From: Acidimicrobiia bacterium
GTDB lineage: Bacteria; Actinomycetota; Acidimicrobiia; ATN3; PSLF01
NCBI GenBank assembly: GCA_040289475.1
Contig: PSLF01000009.1
Location: 22,776 to 86,775 of the forward strand
DNA length: 64,000 nt
Direction of reading: 5' to 3'
The notes beneath the pieces were generated by a model. It saw nothing but the letters and a program-made list of their open reading frames with translations, had not been told where the DNA came from and made no database searches. Both the position numbers and the translations under genes were made by a program. Every line of letters begins with the position of its first letter. Position 1 is the first letter of the stretch. This document shows positions 55,052 through 62,965 of this stretch, one piece after another.

Positions 55052-55507
55052 TCACGTACCTTGCAGCGCCGAGTGATACTCAGAAGAATCTCTCGGGGTT
55101 TTTATGTCGGGCGATTCCACTACTTTAACTACCCTGCCATCTTGGCCAATTACTACCGATACTCTGCGGGCCGCACCAATGGACTCGTCGAACGCACCGT
55201 ACAGTTTCGATACCTCGCCTAGGGGCCATCGGTCGGCGAGTATGGGAAAGTCAAAGCCGTTCTGATCCGACCATGCTTTGATAGCATGAACGGAGTCACA
55301 GCAGATACCTATAACCGAAGCACCCTCGCTCTCGAACATTTTTCGTTCGTCTCGCAGAGCACACATTTCCTGTCCGCACACCGAGGAAAAAGCAAACGGG
55401 AAGAATACCAGCACCAGTTTTTCTCCTCGGTGCTCTGAAAGCCTCCACGGATTGCGATTCTGGTCGGGAAGAGAAAAATCGGGTGCCTCTTGTCCTACTT
55501 CTACCAT
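55052..55507 (-). CDS. AhpE-like peroxiredoxin
   Basis: A 151-residue thioredoxin-fold protein: VGQEAPDFSLPDQNRNPWRLS, then LVLVFFPFAFSSVCGQEMC with the peroxidatic cysteine C44 and the second C49. The FPFAFSSVC motif, in place of the usual TPxC, matches the AhpE group of mycobacteria. It reduces peroxides in the cytosol using a thiol donor. There is also ICCDS, a third cysteine pair. The ATG has gaggagg 9 nt upstream. It stands alone with the DUF2342 gene upstream on the same strand after a 179-bp gap. Confidence 0.88.
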   Translation of the reverse strand: MVEVGQEAPDFSLPDQNRNPWRLSEHRGEKLVLVFFPFAFSSVCGQEMCALRDERKMFESEGASVIGICCDSVHAIKAWSDQNGFDFPILADRWPLGEVSKLYGAFDESIGAARRVSVVIGQDGRVVKVVESPDIKTPRDSSEYHSALQGT

Positions 55508-55686
55508 TCCGTAGCCTCCTCTCGTGCAGGTCTATTCTTGGCCTATCATGCCACTTTCACGGACCCAAAACGCCTCGGCTATAACGGAGCCCGGACGGGC
55601 TGCGAGGGCTCTCACACCAAAACTTCTGGCGGCTGAGGGCTATTGTCCCGGACTACAAAAGATACAAAAAACAGGGATATGAAGCG

Positions 55687-56871
55687 CTACTCGCTCTGGG
55701 CAGTACGGTCGAGCCAGCGTCGAGGATCCTGCATCTCCTCGAAAGTCGGCAAGTATTTCGGACTCTTCCATAGCCGCTGAAGCGTCTCGATTCCTTCTTC
55801 TGCCGTCACGAACTGACAAAAAGCGAGAGCTGTAGCGAACTCGTGAGAATCCAGTTCTATCCCAGATAAGCGCAGCAAAAGTCTTTCAGCTGAACCGCGG
55901 TCAAAGTGGTGGCGGTGCATCACTTCCCTAGCTTTGTCTGGATCTCTTGCGATTTGTACCGCTGCTACTGCGCAGATGTGCTCAGCATAGGCCTCTAGCA
56001 CGGCAATGCAGGAGCGAAGGAGATCCGTTGCGGCAACGGGTGGCGGAACGATGAGAGCCTCCAACAGGCCGGTGGGATCCTGGGCGAAGGTTTCAAACGA
56101 TGACGGATCCGACGGGTCGAGGGTCGACACCTTGTCGGCCACGGCCTCAGGGTCGAAACGGATTTCGGATACTGCCCTCTGCACTCCAATAGCTAGAAAC
56201 CTTCTTAGCCAAGGAACCATGAATTGTCGCAGGTGTGCGTACTCATGGAGACACACCCACAGCCCTGCATCATTCTGGTCGACTCCGTAGCTGGCTGCGG
56301 AGCGCGTGACAGCAGCCGGTAAAACTTTGGCCTCGGGAGCAGCGGTTCTAGGGAGGAGAACGTCAAATCCGGACCAAATCCAGGCTGCCATCTTCCCGAG
56401 GAGTAAGCCAAATTGGGCGCCGAGAAGCACGGGCATTATAGGACCTACTATCGCTTGTACAGGCCCAATCTCCCCTGGACCCACTTCGCTCGCTGCCGTG
56501 AGTCGAGATGCTATCGTCTCGAGGGTGTACTTGAACTCCTGCACACTAGAGCGCGCCCACTCTTGGGAGCTAACCAGAGAGGGGCTGAAAACCGACACTG
56601 TTCCCGGAGGAAGGGGCGGCACCAGGCTTTCAGTGCGTAACTCCACAACTCGAAACAGTTCGTCGAATCGTAGGTCGGAAGCACACTGCGAGACACCCTC
56701 TGCCGACTCTCGGGCCATCCATGCAGCTACTTGTTCTGCTACCTGCCAGTTGACGGGACCCTCACTCGCTTGTCGCCATGGCCGTCCTCCAGATGCGGGT
56801 ATCGGATGTTCAAAGGGGTCGCGCTCTGACATGTCTATCCGAATGCCTTCCATGAAAAGGCTGACACCCAC
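55687..56871 (-). CDS. DUF2342/zinc-dependent metalloprotease-like protein
   Basis: A 394-residue protein with HEYAH (H209, E210, H213), the zinc-peptidase signature, in VCLHEYAHLRQF, and a later EAYAEHICAVAA with a third Glu/His candidate. This matches the actinobacterial DUF2342 family, sometimes called coenzyme F420 biosynthesis-associated because of its genome distribution. Enzyme activity is not established. The start at 56871 (GTG) is tentative; an ATG at 56832 (starting MSERDPFEHP) is an alternative. The genes on each side (peroxiredoxin and the fused Ahb protein) do not explain its role. Confidence 0.8.
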   Translation of the reverse strand: MGVSLFMEGIRIDMSERDPFEHPIPASGGRPWRQASEGPVNWQVAEQVAAWMARESAEGVSQCASDLRFDELFRVVELRTESLVPPLPPGTVSVFSPSLVSSQEWARSSVQEFKYTLETIASRLTAASEVGPGEIGPVQAIVGPIMPVLLGAQFGLLLGKMAAWIWSGFDVLLPRTAAPEAKVLPAAVTRSAASYGVDQNDAGLWVCLHEYAHLRQFMVPWLRRFLAIGVQRAVSEIRFDPEAVADKVSTLDPSDPSSFETFAQDPTGLLEALIVPPPVAATDLLRSCIAVLEAYAEHICAVAAVQIARDPDKAREVMHRHHFDRGSAERLLLRLSGIELDSHEFATALAFCQFVTAEEGIETLQRLWKSPKYLPTFEEMQDPRRWLDRTAQSE

Positions 56872-56976
56872 TCGTAGTTCTTTGTCGAAACCTCTGCCTT
56901 GAAGGCTTGACTTGACCTCCCTCTAGCCAGCGCTTAAAACCTCCAAGGCTCTGCTCTAGCCTTGCGTCTTTTGTTT

Positions 56977-58032
56977 CTACTTTGTTGGTGGAGCCAAGTA
57001 ATACGACTCCCACTCGTCCCAATCCGGTGTGAAGTAGCGCACACGAACCTTTTTATATTCCTTGACCGACCACAACAATGCGTGCTCTGCGATCCCAGTG
57101 TCTTCGGAGATAGCTTGAACTGCAGCCTCGATGTCGCTCGCTCTCCTGCCGTGAAGCATTGTGAAAATAGAGTAAGGCCAGTCGTCGTATGTGGGCCGTC
57201 GGTAACAGTGGCTCACTGAAGCGAACGATGCCATACGGTAACCCACTTCGTCGATGCGATCTTCTGGGACACACCACACTGCCATTGCGTTGGCTTTGAA
57301 TCCTGCTGACCGGTGATTCATTACAGCTGCGAACCTCCGCATTAGCTTTTGCTTTATGAAGTCTTGGGCAGTCGCTACGAGCTCTTCGCCTGTGGTGCCT
57401 AGCGTTTCAGCTTCTAGGTCGAATGGCTCCTCTACTAAGGGAAGGTCTTCTTGCAGTACTCGAATCGCAGCTTTTTCTTGCTCGCTAAGTACTGGGCCAG
57501 GGCTGTGTATCCAGATATCAGGCTTCTCGTTCTCTTCCACTTCCGCTTTTTCGGTTGCTTTTCGCTTGCCAGTCATGTCCAGCTTCACACCGATCTTGAA
57601 AAGCTTGAGAGTCGGCAGCACTCTGGTCGATCGCGCTTCCGACAAGCGGTGGACGACTCTGACGTGGTCGTCAAACGAGGAGCCTGGAGGGACGGCTAGC
57701 GTATACCAGAGGTTGAACTCATGGTTCCTTTTGTAATTGTGAGAGATTCCCGGATGGGCGTTGAGGCGTTCAGCAGCTTCGTCGATTTTGTCCGGATCGA
57801 CTCTGGCTGCTATGAGGCTCGATTTGTAGCCTAGGGCGCGGGTATCGAAAATAGCGGAGAGCTGCCGCAGAACCCCCGCCTCTTTGGCGGCACCGAGTCG
57901 CTTGATAACTTCGGCGGGGGAGATGTTGAGCCGCGCTGCCAGCTCGTTGTACGGATAGCGGGTTAACGGGAACTGCCATTGCACTTCATTGAGGAGTTGG
58001 TTGTCGAGATCGTCCAAGACTTTGGTAGCCAT
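56977..58032 (-). CDS. Fused AhbA-AhbB-like siroheme decarboxylase (two Lrp-like halves)
   Basis: A 351-residue protein made of two related halves. Residues 1-165: winged helix (DLDNQLLNEVQWQFPLTRYPYNELAARLNISPAEVIKRL) then a RAM-like domain with KRNHEFNLWYTLAVPPGSSFDD. Residues 180-351: helix (LSEQEKAAIRVLQEDLPLVEEPFD) then HCYRRPTYDDWPYSIFTMLHG. These are the AhbA and AhbB signatures (RNHxxNxWxT and YRRxxYxxWPYxxFxMxHG), whose histidines act in siroheme decarboxylation. AhbA and AhbB normally are two subunits that turn siroheme into 12,18-didecarboxysiroheme in the alternative heme pathway. No other ahb, hem or nir gene is in the window, so a transcription-regulator or d1-heme role (NirDL) cannot be excluded. 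Confidence 0.8.
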   Translation of the reverse strand: MATKVLDDLDNQLLNEVQWQFPLTRYPYNELAARLNISPAEVIKRLGAAKEAGVLRQLSAIFDTRALGYKSSLIAARVDPDKIDEAAERLNAHPGISHNYKRNHEFNLWYTLAVPPGSSFDDHVRVVHRLSEARSTRVLPTLKLFKIGVKLDMTGKRKATEKAEVEENEKPDIWIHSPGPVLSEQEKAAIRVLQEDLPLVEEPFDLEAETLGTTGEELVATAQDFIKQKLMRRFAAVMNHRSAGFKANAMAVWCVPEDRIDEVGYRMASFASVSHCYRRPTYDDWPYSIFTMLHGRRASDIEAAVQAISEDTGIAEHALLWSVKEYKKVRVRYFTPDWDEWESYYLAPPTK

Positions 58033-58178
58033 GCAACTAGTCTCTCTTATAGCGGCAGTGTCTGCAAAAAGTACGTGTTGCAGTGGCCGATGCTGCCATG
58101 CTCAAAGACGCGCACTGACACAGGTGGCGGTTGGTTACTAAACTTGTAGGCATCTCGAGACTTGAAGGGATCTCGAGG

Positions 58179-58457
58179 GTGTCGAGTCAGCCGGGAGTGA
58201 GGGTGAGCGGGCTTATTTACCTTGTAGGCGCGGTTGTTATGGCTGCGGTTGGATTAGGGGTTCTCTGGTTCGTACAGAAAGCCCCTCTCCGCGACTCGCT
58301 AAAGGGGGTCGACGAGTTCAAGCGTGCCCGGATGGCGCTGAAGAAAAGGGAGCGACCTTATATATGGCGAGATCGAGCCGGGCTACAATCCGGCACTAAG
58401 TGGGGGAATAGTAATCATAGGGATAACGAGTCCTCCACGGTGAAGGTACTTCGGTAA
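58179..58457 (+). CDS. Small one-TM protein upstream of mreB
   Basis: A 92-residue protein (from GTG 58179; TTG 58131 and GTG 58203 are options). One membrane segment is VSGLIYLVGAVVMAAVGLGVLWFV, followed by a basic soluble part with DEFKRARMALKKRERPY. It is in the same frame as mreB, and its stop is 30 nt before the mreB CTG. I recognise no family. It may be a shape or division accessory by position only. Confidence 0.5.
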   Translation: MSSQPGVRVSGLIYLVGAVVMAAVGLGVLWFVQKAPLRDSLKGVDEFKRARMALKKRERPYIWRDRAGLQSGTKWGNSNHRDNESSTVKVLR

Positions 58458-58487
58458 CACTGCCCCCTGTTAGCCGGGAGAGTTCAG

Positions 58488-59480
58488 CTGGCCAGAGATA
58501 TCGCAATCGACCTCGGTACAGCTAACACCCTTGTCTATCTCAAGGGCGTGGGTGTGGTTCTCAACGAACCTACCGTGATCGCACTCAATACTCTCACTGG
58601 CGAGGTTCTTGCCATGGGTCGCCAGGCTTGGTACATGATCGGTCGGACGCCAAGCTCTATCGTGGCTGTACGTCCCCTACGAAAAGGGGCGATAACCGAT
58701 TACGAGGTAACTCAAAGACTCATCCGTCTGGTTTTGGAAAAAGTCGGCGTGTCTCGCTTCCCCCGCCCGAATGTGCTCGTATGTGTTCCCTCAGCGATAA
58801 CTGCAGTCGAGAAGCGTGCTGTAGAGGAAGCCACTCACAAGGCTGGAGCCCGCGCGGTGTACTTGCTGGAACAGCCCATGGCGGCTGCCATGGGAGCAGA
58901 GCTCCCAATCCACGAGCCGCTGGGAAACATGTTGATCGACATCGGAGGGGGAACCACCGAGGTGGCGATAATTTCGCTTGGGGGGATTGTGTCGCTCAAG
59001 GCTATTCGGGTAGGAAGCTTCGATTTCGATGCCGCATTGCAGGTGTACACGCGTGCCAAGTACTCGGTTGCTATTGGTGAACGCACTGCCGAAGATATCA
59101 AGCTAGCAATCGGTTCTGCCTGGCCGGTGGACGACTCTTTGAAGGTGGAGGTACGTGGGAGGGACATCACAACCGGACTTCCCCGTACCCTGATTCTGAC
59201 CTCAGAGGAGGTTCGAGAAGCTATCTCAGATCCAGTGGACGCAATAGTCTCAACTGTCGTCGACGCGCTCTCCGAGTGTCCGCCCGAGCTGTCTCAGGAC
59301 ATCCTTCTTAGAGGAATAGTCCTCACCGGCGGCGGAGGAATGCTGAAGGGTATGGACATACGAATAGCTGAGGAGACTAGTGTGCCAGTGCATCTCACGC
59401 CAACGCCGCTCGAGACTGTGGTAAGAGGCGCAGGCAAGGTTCTAGAAGAGTTAGAGACGTTGCGATCCCTTTTCTTGTGA
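58488..59480 (+). CDS. mreB: Rod-shape-determining actin homologue MreB (CTG start)
   Basis: A 330-residue actin-fold protein. The frame carries RDIAIDLGTANTLVYL (phosphate 1) at once after the proposed start, then NEPTVIALNTLT, LLEQPMAAAMGA, MLIDIGGGTTEVAIISLGG (phosphate 2) and VLTGGGGMLKGMD (adenosine). The only start compatible with the full phosphate-1 motif is CTG at 58488; the first ATG/GTG options lie at 58542-58548 inside that motif's end and would remove it. A gggagag lies 5-7 nt before the CTG. The frame stops upstream at 58457. No mreC, mreD or pbp gene follows. MreB organises side-wall synthesis in rods. Confidence 0.87.
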   Translation: MARDIAIDLGTANTLVYLKGVGVVLNEPTVIALNTLTGEVLAMGRQAWYMIGRTPSSIVAVRPLRKGAITDYEVTQRLIRLVLEKVGVSRFPRPNVLVCVPSAITAVEKRAVEEATHKAGARAVYLLEQPMAAAMGAELPIHEPLGNMLIDIGGGTTEVAIISLGGIVSLKAIRVGSFDFDAALQVYTRAKYSVAIGERTAEDIKLAIGSAWPVDDSLKVEVRGRDITTGLPRTLILTSEEVREAISDPVDAIVSTVVDALSECPPELSQDILLRGIVLTGGGGMLKGMDIRIAEETSVPVHLTPTPLETVVRGAGKVLEELETLRSLFL

Positions 59481-59628
59481 AAGCCCTTTCCGCAACACTG
59501 AGGTTCTCACGGCGCGGGTTTCGAGGTGTCTTACCCTTACTCGTGAAAAAAGGGCCTATCGCTGAACCGTCTACTAGCTAGGTTGCCTTCTCGTTCTAAA
59601 CGATTACCCCATCATGTCGGCTGCCGAC

Positions 59629-59826
59629 CTATCCCCTAACGCTGTTCCACAAAAACTGAATTCCCAAAGAAGCGATGAACGATACGAGAATGGCTATCGC
59701 GATCCCCAGTACCACGCATAGAGCCGCTAGGGTGAGGGCGTATACGATTTTCCGCCTTAGCTCGCGCGCACGCTGCCTTGAGTTATCTGCGTAAAAGCTT
59801 TTGGATTCTAACGATGCTGTACCCAT
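59629..59826 (-). CDS. Possible small membrane protein
   Basis: A 65-residue frame: a basic amphipathic start (ADNSRQRARELRRK) and one membrane segment (IVYALTLAALCVVLGIAIAILVSFIASLGIQFLW). It is divergent from the Lon-like gene, whose TTG start is 38 bp away. A longer start at 59898 would overlap that gene. The clear hydrophobic segment and lack of another gene favour it, but there is no family match and no strong ribosome-binding site. Confidence 0.4.
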   Translation of the reverse strand: MGTASLESKSFYADNSRQRARELRRKIVYALTLAALCVVLGIAIAILVSFIASLGIQFLWNSVRG

Positions 59827-59864
59827 CCCAAAAGACGATACACCGAAACCTACAAGGGGACGAA

Positions 59865-60923
59865 TTGCCGCGTCGGTGGCAGCTTCTGGCGGTTTCATGT
59901 GCTCTTTTTTTTTCGATCGTAGTGGTAGGAGCGGGAAATGTTCCGGTAGACAAGACCGTGCTGGCCCCGGGAACAGTCGAAAGCCTCGCCTCTCGAGTGT
60001 CGGTGGTCCCAACCACTGTGGAGCAGACCGCATCAGGTCGGACCAGGTCCAGAGATTCATTTAGCGACCGCCCAGGCCAGGGAGATATTCGGTTAGTGAC
60101 TGTCCGCACCTGGAGGGCAACCTTGGCCGACCTAGCCTATGCGGCAATCAGAAGTGACGTCGAGGTTTTTGACGATCCTACTATCAGCGAACCAGAGCCC
60201 CAGCGCCAGAAGCGCCGCAGTTCGGAGCTGGCATCCTCGGAAGTAGTGGCGCAGTTTGTGGCGTCACGAGCAGCCGGCATTCCGGTCACACCCACAGGAT
60301 CCGGAGCCTTGGTGGAGGACGTCACGACCGATGCGTCTAAAAAAGCTCTAGTCCCGGGAGACGTGATAACCGAAGTGGCTGGGCTGCCAGTGCGCGTAGC
60401 TGACGACATAAGAGGGTCGCTAGACGGCAAATCCCCTGGGCAGGTCGTCCAAGTGAGATTGATACGGGGGTCAGATTCTATTACGACTGAGGTAACGTTG
60501 ACCGCCAGTTCCGAGCATCCGCACCGAGCATTGCTCGGAGTTATCGTATCGACTGCCGACTTGCATTTAGCTTCGCCACTCAAGGTTGAGTACCGCCTTA
60601 CAGGGATAGGTGGACCCTCGGCGGGACTGGCACTGGCGCTAGAGCTATATTGCCGTTTTACAGGCAGAGATTTGACCGGGCCTTCTATTGTGGTCGCTAC
60701 TGGGGAGTTACAGCTGGATGGGAAAGTACTGCCAGTGGGGGGAGTGGCCCAAAAGGCTCGCGCTGCAGTCTCCGCTGGCGCCGACATTCTGGTGGTACCA
60801 GCGGCGAATGCTGAAGAGGCTCGCAGCTACGCAGGCGACGTCGTTGTACTGGGAGTGAATTCGTTCGCCGAGGCTGTTTCGGTACTCCTTGCTCTGGCAA
60901 ACAGCGCACAGACGGTTAGCTGA
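59865..60923 (+). CDS. PDZ-Lon (S16) membrane-anchored protease
   Basis: A 352-residue protein from a TTG at 59865 with aagggga 5 nt upstream. A signal anchor covers about residues 5-24 (WQLLAVSCALFFSIVVVGAG). A PDZ domain spans about 125-215 (SGALVEDVTTDASKKALVPGDVITEVAGLPV). A Lon catalytic domain lies at about 220-345 with catalytic S252 in GIGGPSAGLALALEL and K297 in VGGVAQKARAA. The pattern matches the actinobacterial YlbL-like S16 proteases, acting at the outer face of the membrane. An ATG at 59814 is the alternative start. The 3' end carries the duplicated 36-bp segment. Confidence 0.85.
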   Translation: MPRRWQLLAVSCALFFSIVVVGAGNVPVDKTVLAPGTVESLASRVSVVPTTVEQTASGRTRSRDSFSDRPGQGDIRLVTVRTWRATLADLAYAAIRSDVEVFDDPTISEPEPQRQKRRSSELASSEVVAQFVASRAAGIPVTPTGSGALVEDVTTDASKKALVPGDVITEVAGLPVRVADDIRGSLDGKSPGQVVQVRLIRGSDSITTEVTLTASSEHPHRALLGVIVSTADLHLASPLKVEYRLTGIGGPSAGLALALELYCRFTGRDLTGPSIVVATGELQLDGKVLPVGGVAQKARAAVSAGADILVVPAANAEEARSYAGDVVVLGVNSFAEAVSVLLALANSAQTVS

Positions 60924-61002
60924 GTCCATCCGGCAATCAGCGGGGAAGGTGTGCGCGACCCGCGCGCTGGCAAACAGCGCACAGACGGTTAGCTGAGTCC
61001 AT
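60894..61002 (+). repeat. 36-bp perfect direct repeat, 73-bp period, at the 3' end of the Lon-like gene
   Basis: Positions 60894-60929 and 60967-61002 are identical over 36 bp, including the last nine codons, the TGA stop and a few bases beyond. The second copy begins 37 bp after the first ends. The simplest reading is a recent local duplication of the gene end or of a regulatory 3' element. It contains no long inverted repeat. Confidence 0.85.
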
Positions 61003-61148
61003 AGCGCTGCAAAGAGATCTGGGCTATCCTAGATCCAGAAACTATGTGCTGGGGATCGTAGGTCAACTTTAGGTACGGTAGTCGTGAGCTCGCCGGTGTG
61101 GTACCACATGCAATGGTACTCGTCATTTCCGACGCGGCGGACGGGGAG

Positions 61149-62858
61149 ATGGCAATAGAACTAAGCCCCACCCAAGTACAGAGAACCGACTTTCCTGTAG
61201 CAAAGAAGGGCTACGACGTTGACGCCGTCAGGGCGCACCTACGCGATGCGGCAGCCGCATTGGAGAATGCCTTAAGAAGGGCGAAGCTAGCCGAGGACCG
61301 TGCCCGTAGAGCGGAGGAAGCACTTGCTCAAGCCAGCCAAGCGCAACAGGCTGCTGCGGTTCCCGAGCGGCAGGTCGCCGAGGAGACGGAACGGGTTCTA
61401 AGAACTGCGAGGGAGAGTGCGGCGGCTATAGAAGAGGAGGCTAGGCGAAAAGCCGAGGAAATGATAGCCGGGGCACAGCAACAAGCAGCAGCCATAGTAG
61501 CTGAATCCCAGGCGAAAGCTCAGCAAGCGATAGCGGAAGCAGAGGAGAACGCTCGTCAACTTCTGGCTCAAGCGGAATTCTCTGCTCGTTCCTCGGCCAC
61601 TGCAGAAACTCTCGCAGAAGCTGAGCGACAGGCAGCACAGACAATTGCAGAAGCGAAACAGAGGGCCACTGCAATTCTCCAGGCAGCCGAGGAAGAAAGG
61701 GCGAAGAAGCTCAAGGAGCTTCAAGAGAAAGCAGATCTTTTAGAACGACGACGAAAAGAGGCTTTGGCTGAACTAGAGCTCCGGCGTGAGCAGGCTATAA
61801 AAGAGATCGAGGCCAGAAAAGAAGAGTTGCGTGCTCTCAGAGCGGAGGCCGGTTTCAAGAAGAAAAAGAAGTCAAAGAGCGGACGAATCGCCTCGGGGGT
61901 CGTCGCTGAGGCTAGAGAGGTTTCTGAGAGCGCGGCTTCGGAGGCACGTGAAAAGGCGTTGAGTTCGAGAGCTTCGGGAGAAAGAGGTGAGGCTGCCGAG
62001 CAGGCGATGGTTTCTACAGAGGTGGAATTGGCGGCAGCGACCCAGGAGAACAAAACCGCCGATGCCGCCGCTCCGCTTGCGGGCAGCGGAGCAGGGGTCG
62101 AGGGAGAAGTTCCAGGGTATGAGGCTTTGTTCAGTAGATTCAAAGAAGGGGAGGTGCGATCCTCGGGTCCAGTCACAGAGAGATTATCAGGACCTGTGCC
62201 TCGGACGACCGGGGGACGATTTTCTGGCCCTGTATCCGGGCCCGTAACACACGCGGTCTCTGGACCTATCTCAGAACGCCCTTCGGGCCCTCTGAGCGCT
62301 GGCCAGAGCATTGACGCCGAGGCGATGCTTGCCACATCCGTTGAAATCCCGGTGCCTCAGGGTGCAGAGATTGAAGTTCCGGAAGCCCAGGCAAAGATTG
62401 TTGCTGTGCTGCGCAAGCAATTAGTAAGAAAACTCAAGAGAGCACTTCAGGACGAACAGAACGTAGTTGTCGAGACAATTCAGAAATCGGGTGGATCAGG
62501 CGATCCGGATAAGTTGATTCCTAGTGCAGCCGAGATGACTAAACGCGTTCGGACCCAGTGCGACGCAGTGCTTTTTGAGCTGGCGAAGTTGGGATGGAGC
62601 GCCGCTGGAGGATCTGGGGCACAGCCGACCGATGCCCGCTCCGAGGCTATTGTCACTGTCAGACTGGTGGATCCCCTCAGAGCTCAGTTGGTTGCAGTGG
62701 TCGCAGAGGGCCAGTCAGCTGGTGAGCCGGTGGCCGGACTTTGTGAACGCGTGCACAACGTATTTAGGATCTGGAAAGGTCCCGAGCTAGCGGATCTGGC
62801 TGCATTTTTGGCGCACGAAGTCTTCTCTGCAGGACAGTCCGCTTCTGTAGGGCGCTAA
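61149..62858 (+). CDS. DivIVA/Wag31-like coiled-coil protein with SGP repeats
   Basis: A 569-residue protein. The start (MAIELSPTQVQRTDFPVAKKGYDVDAVRAHL) matches the DivIVA membrane-binding head. A long Ala/Glu/Lys/Arg coiled coil spans about 35-245. Residues 246-335 are basic then acidic and low-complexity. Six SGP[VIL] repeats occupy about 338-383 (SGPVTER, LSGPVPR and so on). A helical C-terminal domain (about 400-569, for example VLRKQLVRKLKRALQDEQN) shows no known match. DivIVA proteins mark cell poles and guide wall growth in actinobacteria. The ATG at 61149 has ggggag close by; a longer in-frame start reaches 61098. Confidence 0.75.
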   Translation: MAIELSPTQVQRTDFPVAKKGYDVDAVRAHLRDAAAALENALRRAKLAEDRARRAEEALAQASQAQQAAAVPERQVAEETERVLRTARESAAAIEEEARRKAEEMIAGAQQQAAAIVAESQAKAQQAIAEAEENARQLLAQAEFSARSSATAETLAEAERQAAQTIAEAKQRATAILQAAEEERAKKLKELQEKADLLERRRKEALAELELRREQAIKEIEARKEELRALRAEAGFKKKKKSKSGRIASGVVAEAREVSESAASEAREKALSSRASGERGEAAEQAMVSTEVELAAATQENKTADAAAPLAGSGAGVEGEVPGYEALFSRFKEGEVRSSGPVTERLSGPVPRTTGGRFSGPVSGPVTHAVSGPISERPSGPLSAGQSIDAEAMLATSVEIPVPQGAEIEVPEAQAKIVAVLRKQLVRKLKRALQDEQNVVVETIQKSGGSGDPDKLIPSAAEMTKRVRTQCDAVLFELAKLGWSAAGGSGAQPTDARSEAIVTVRLVDPLRAQLVAVVAEGQSAGEPVAGLCERVHNVFRIWKGPELADLAAFLAHEVFSAGQSASVGR

Positions 62859-62965
62859 ACACAGCTGGTTTAGTCTTGATTTTTAGATTCACAGGGCGCG
62901 GTCAATGCTCGCTCGCGCTGGCTGATACCATAGCCCGAGCGTTTTCTAGATAACGTTTCCCTAAT

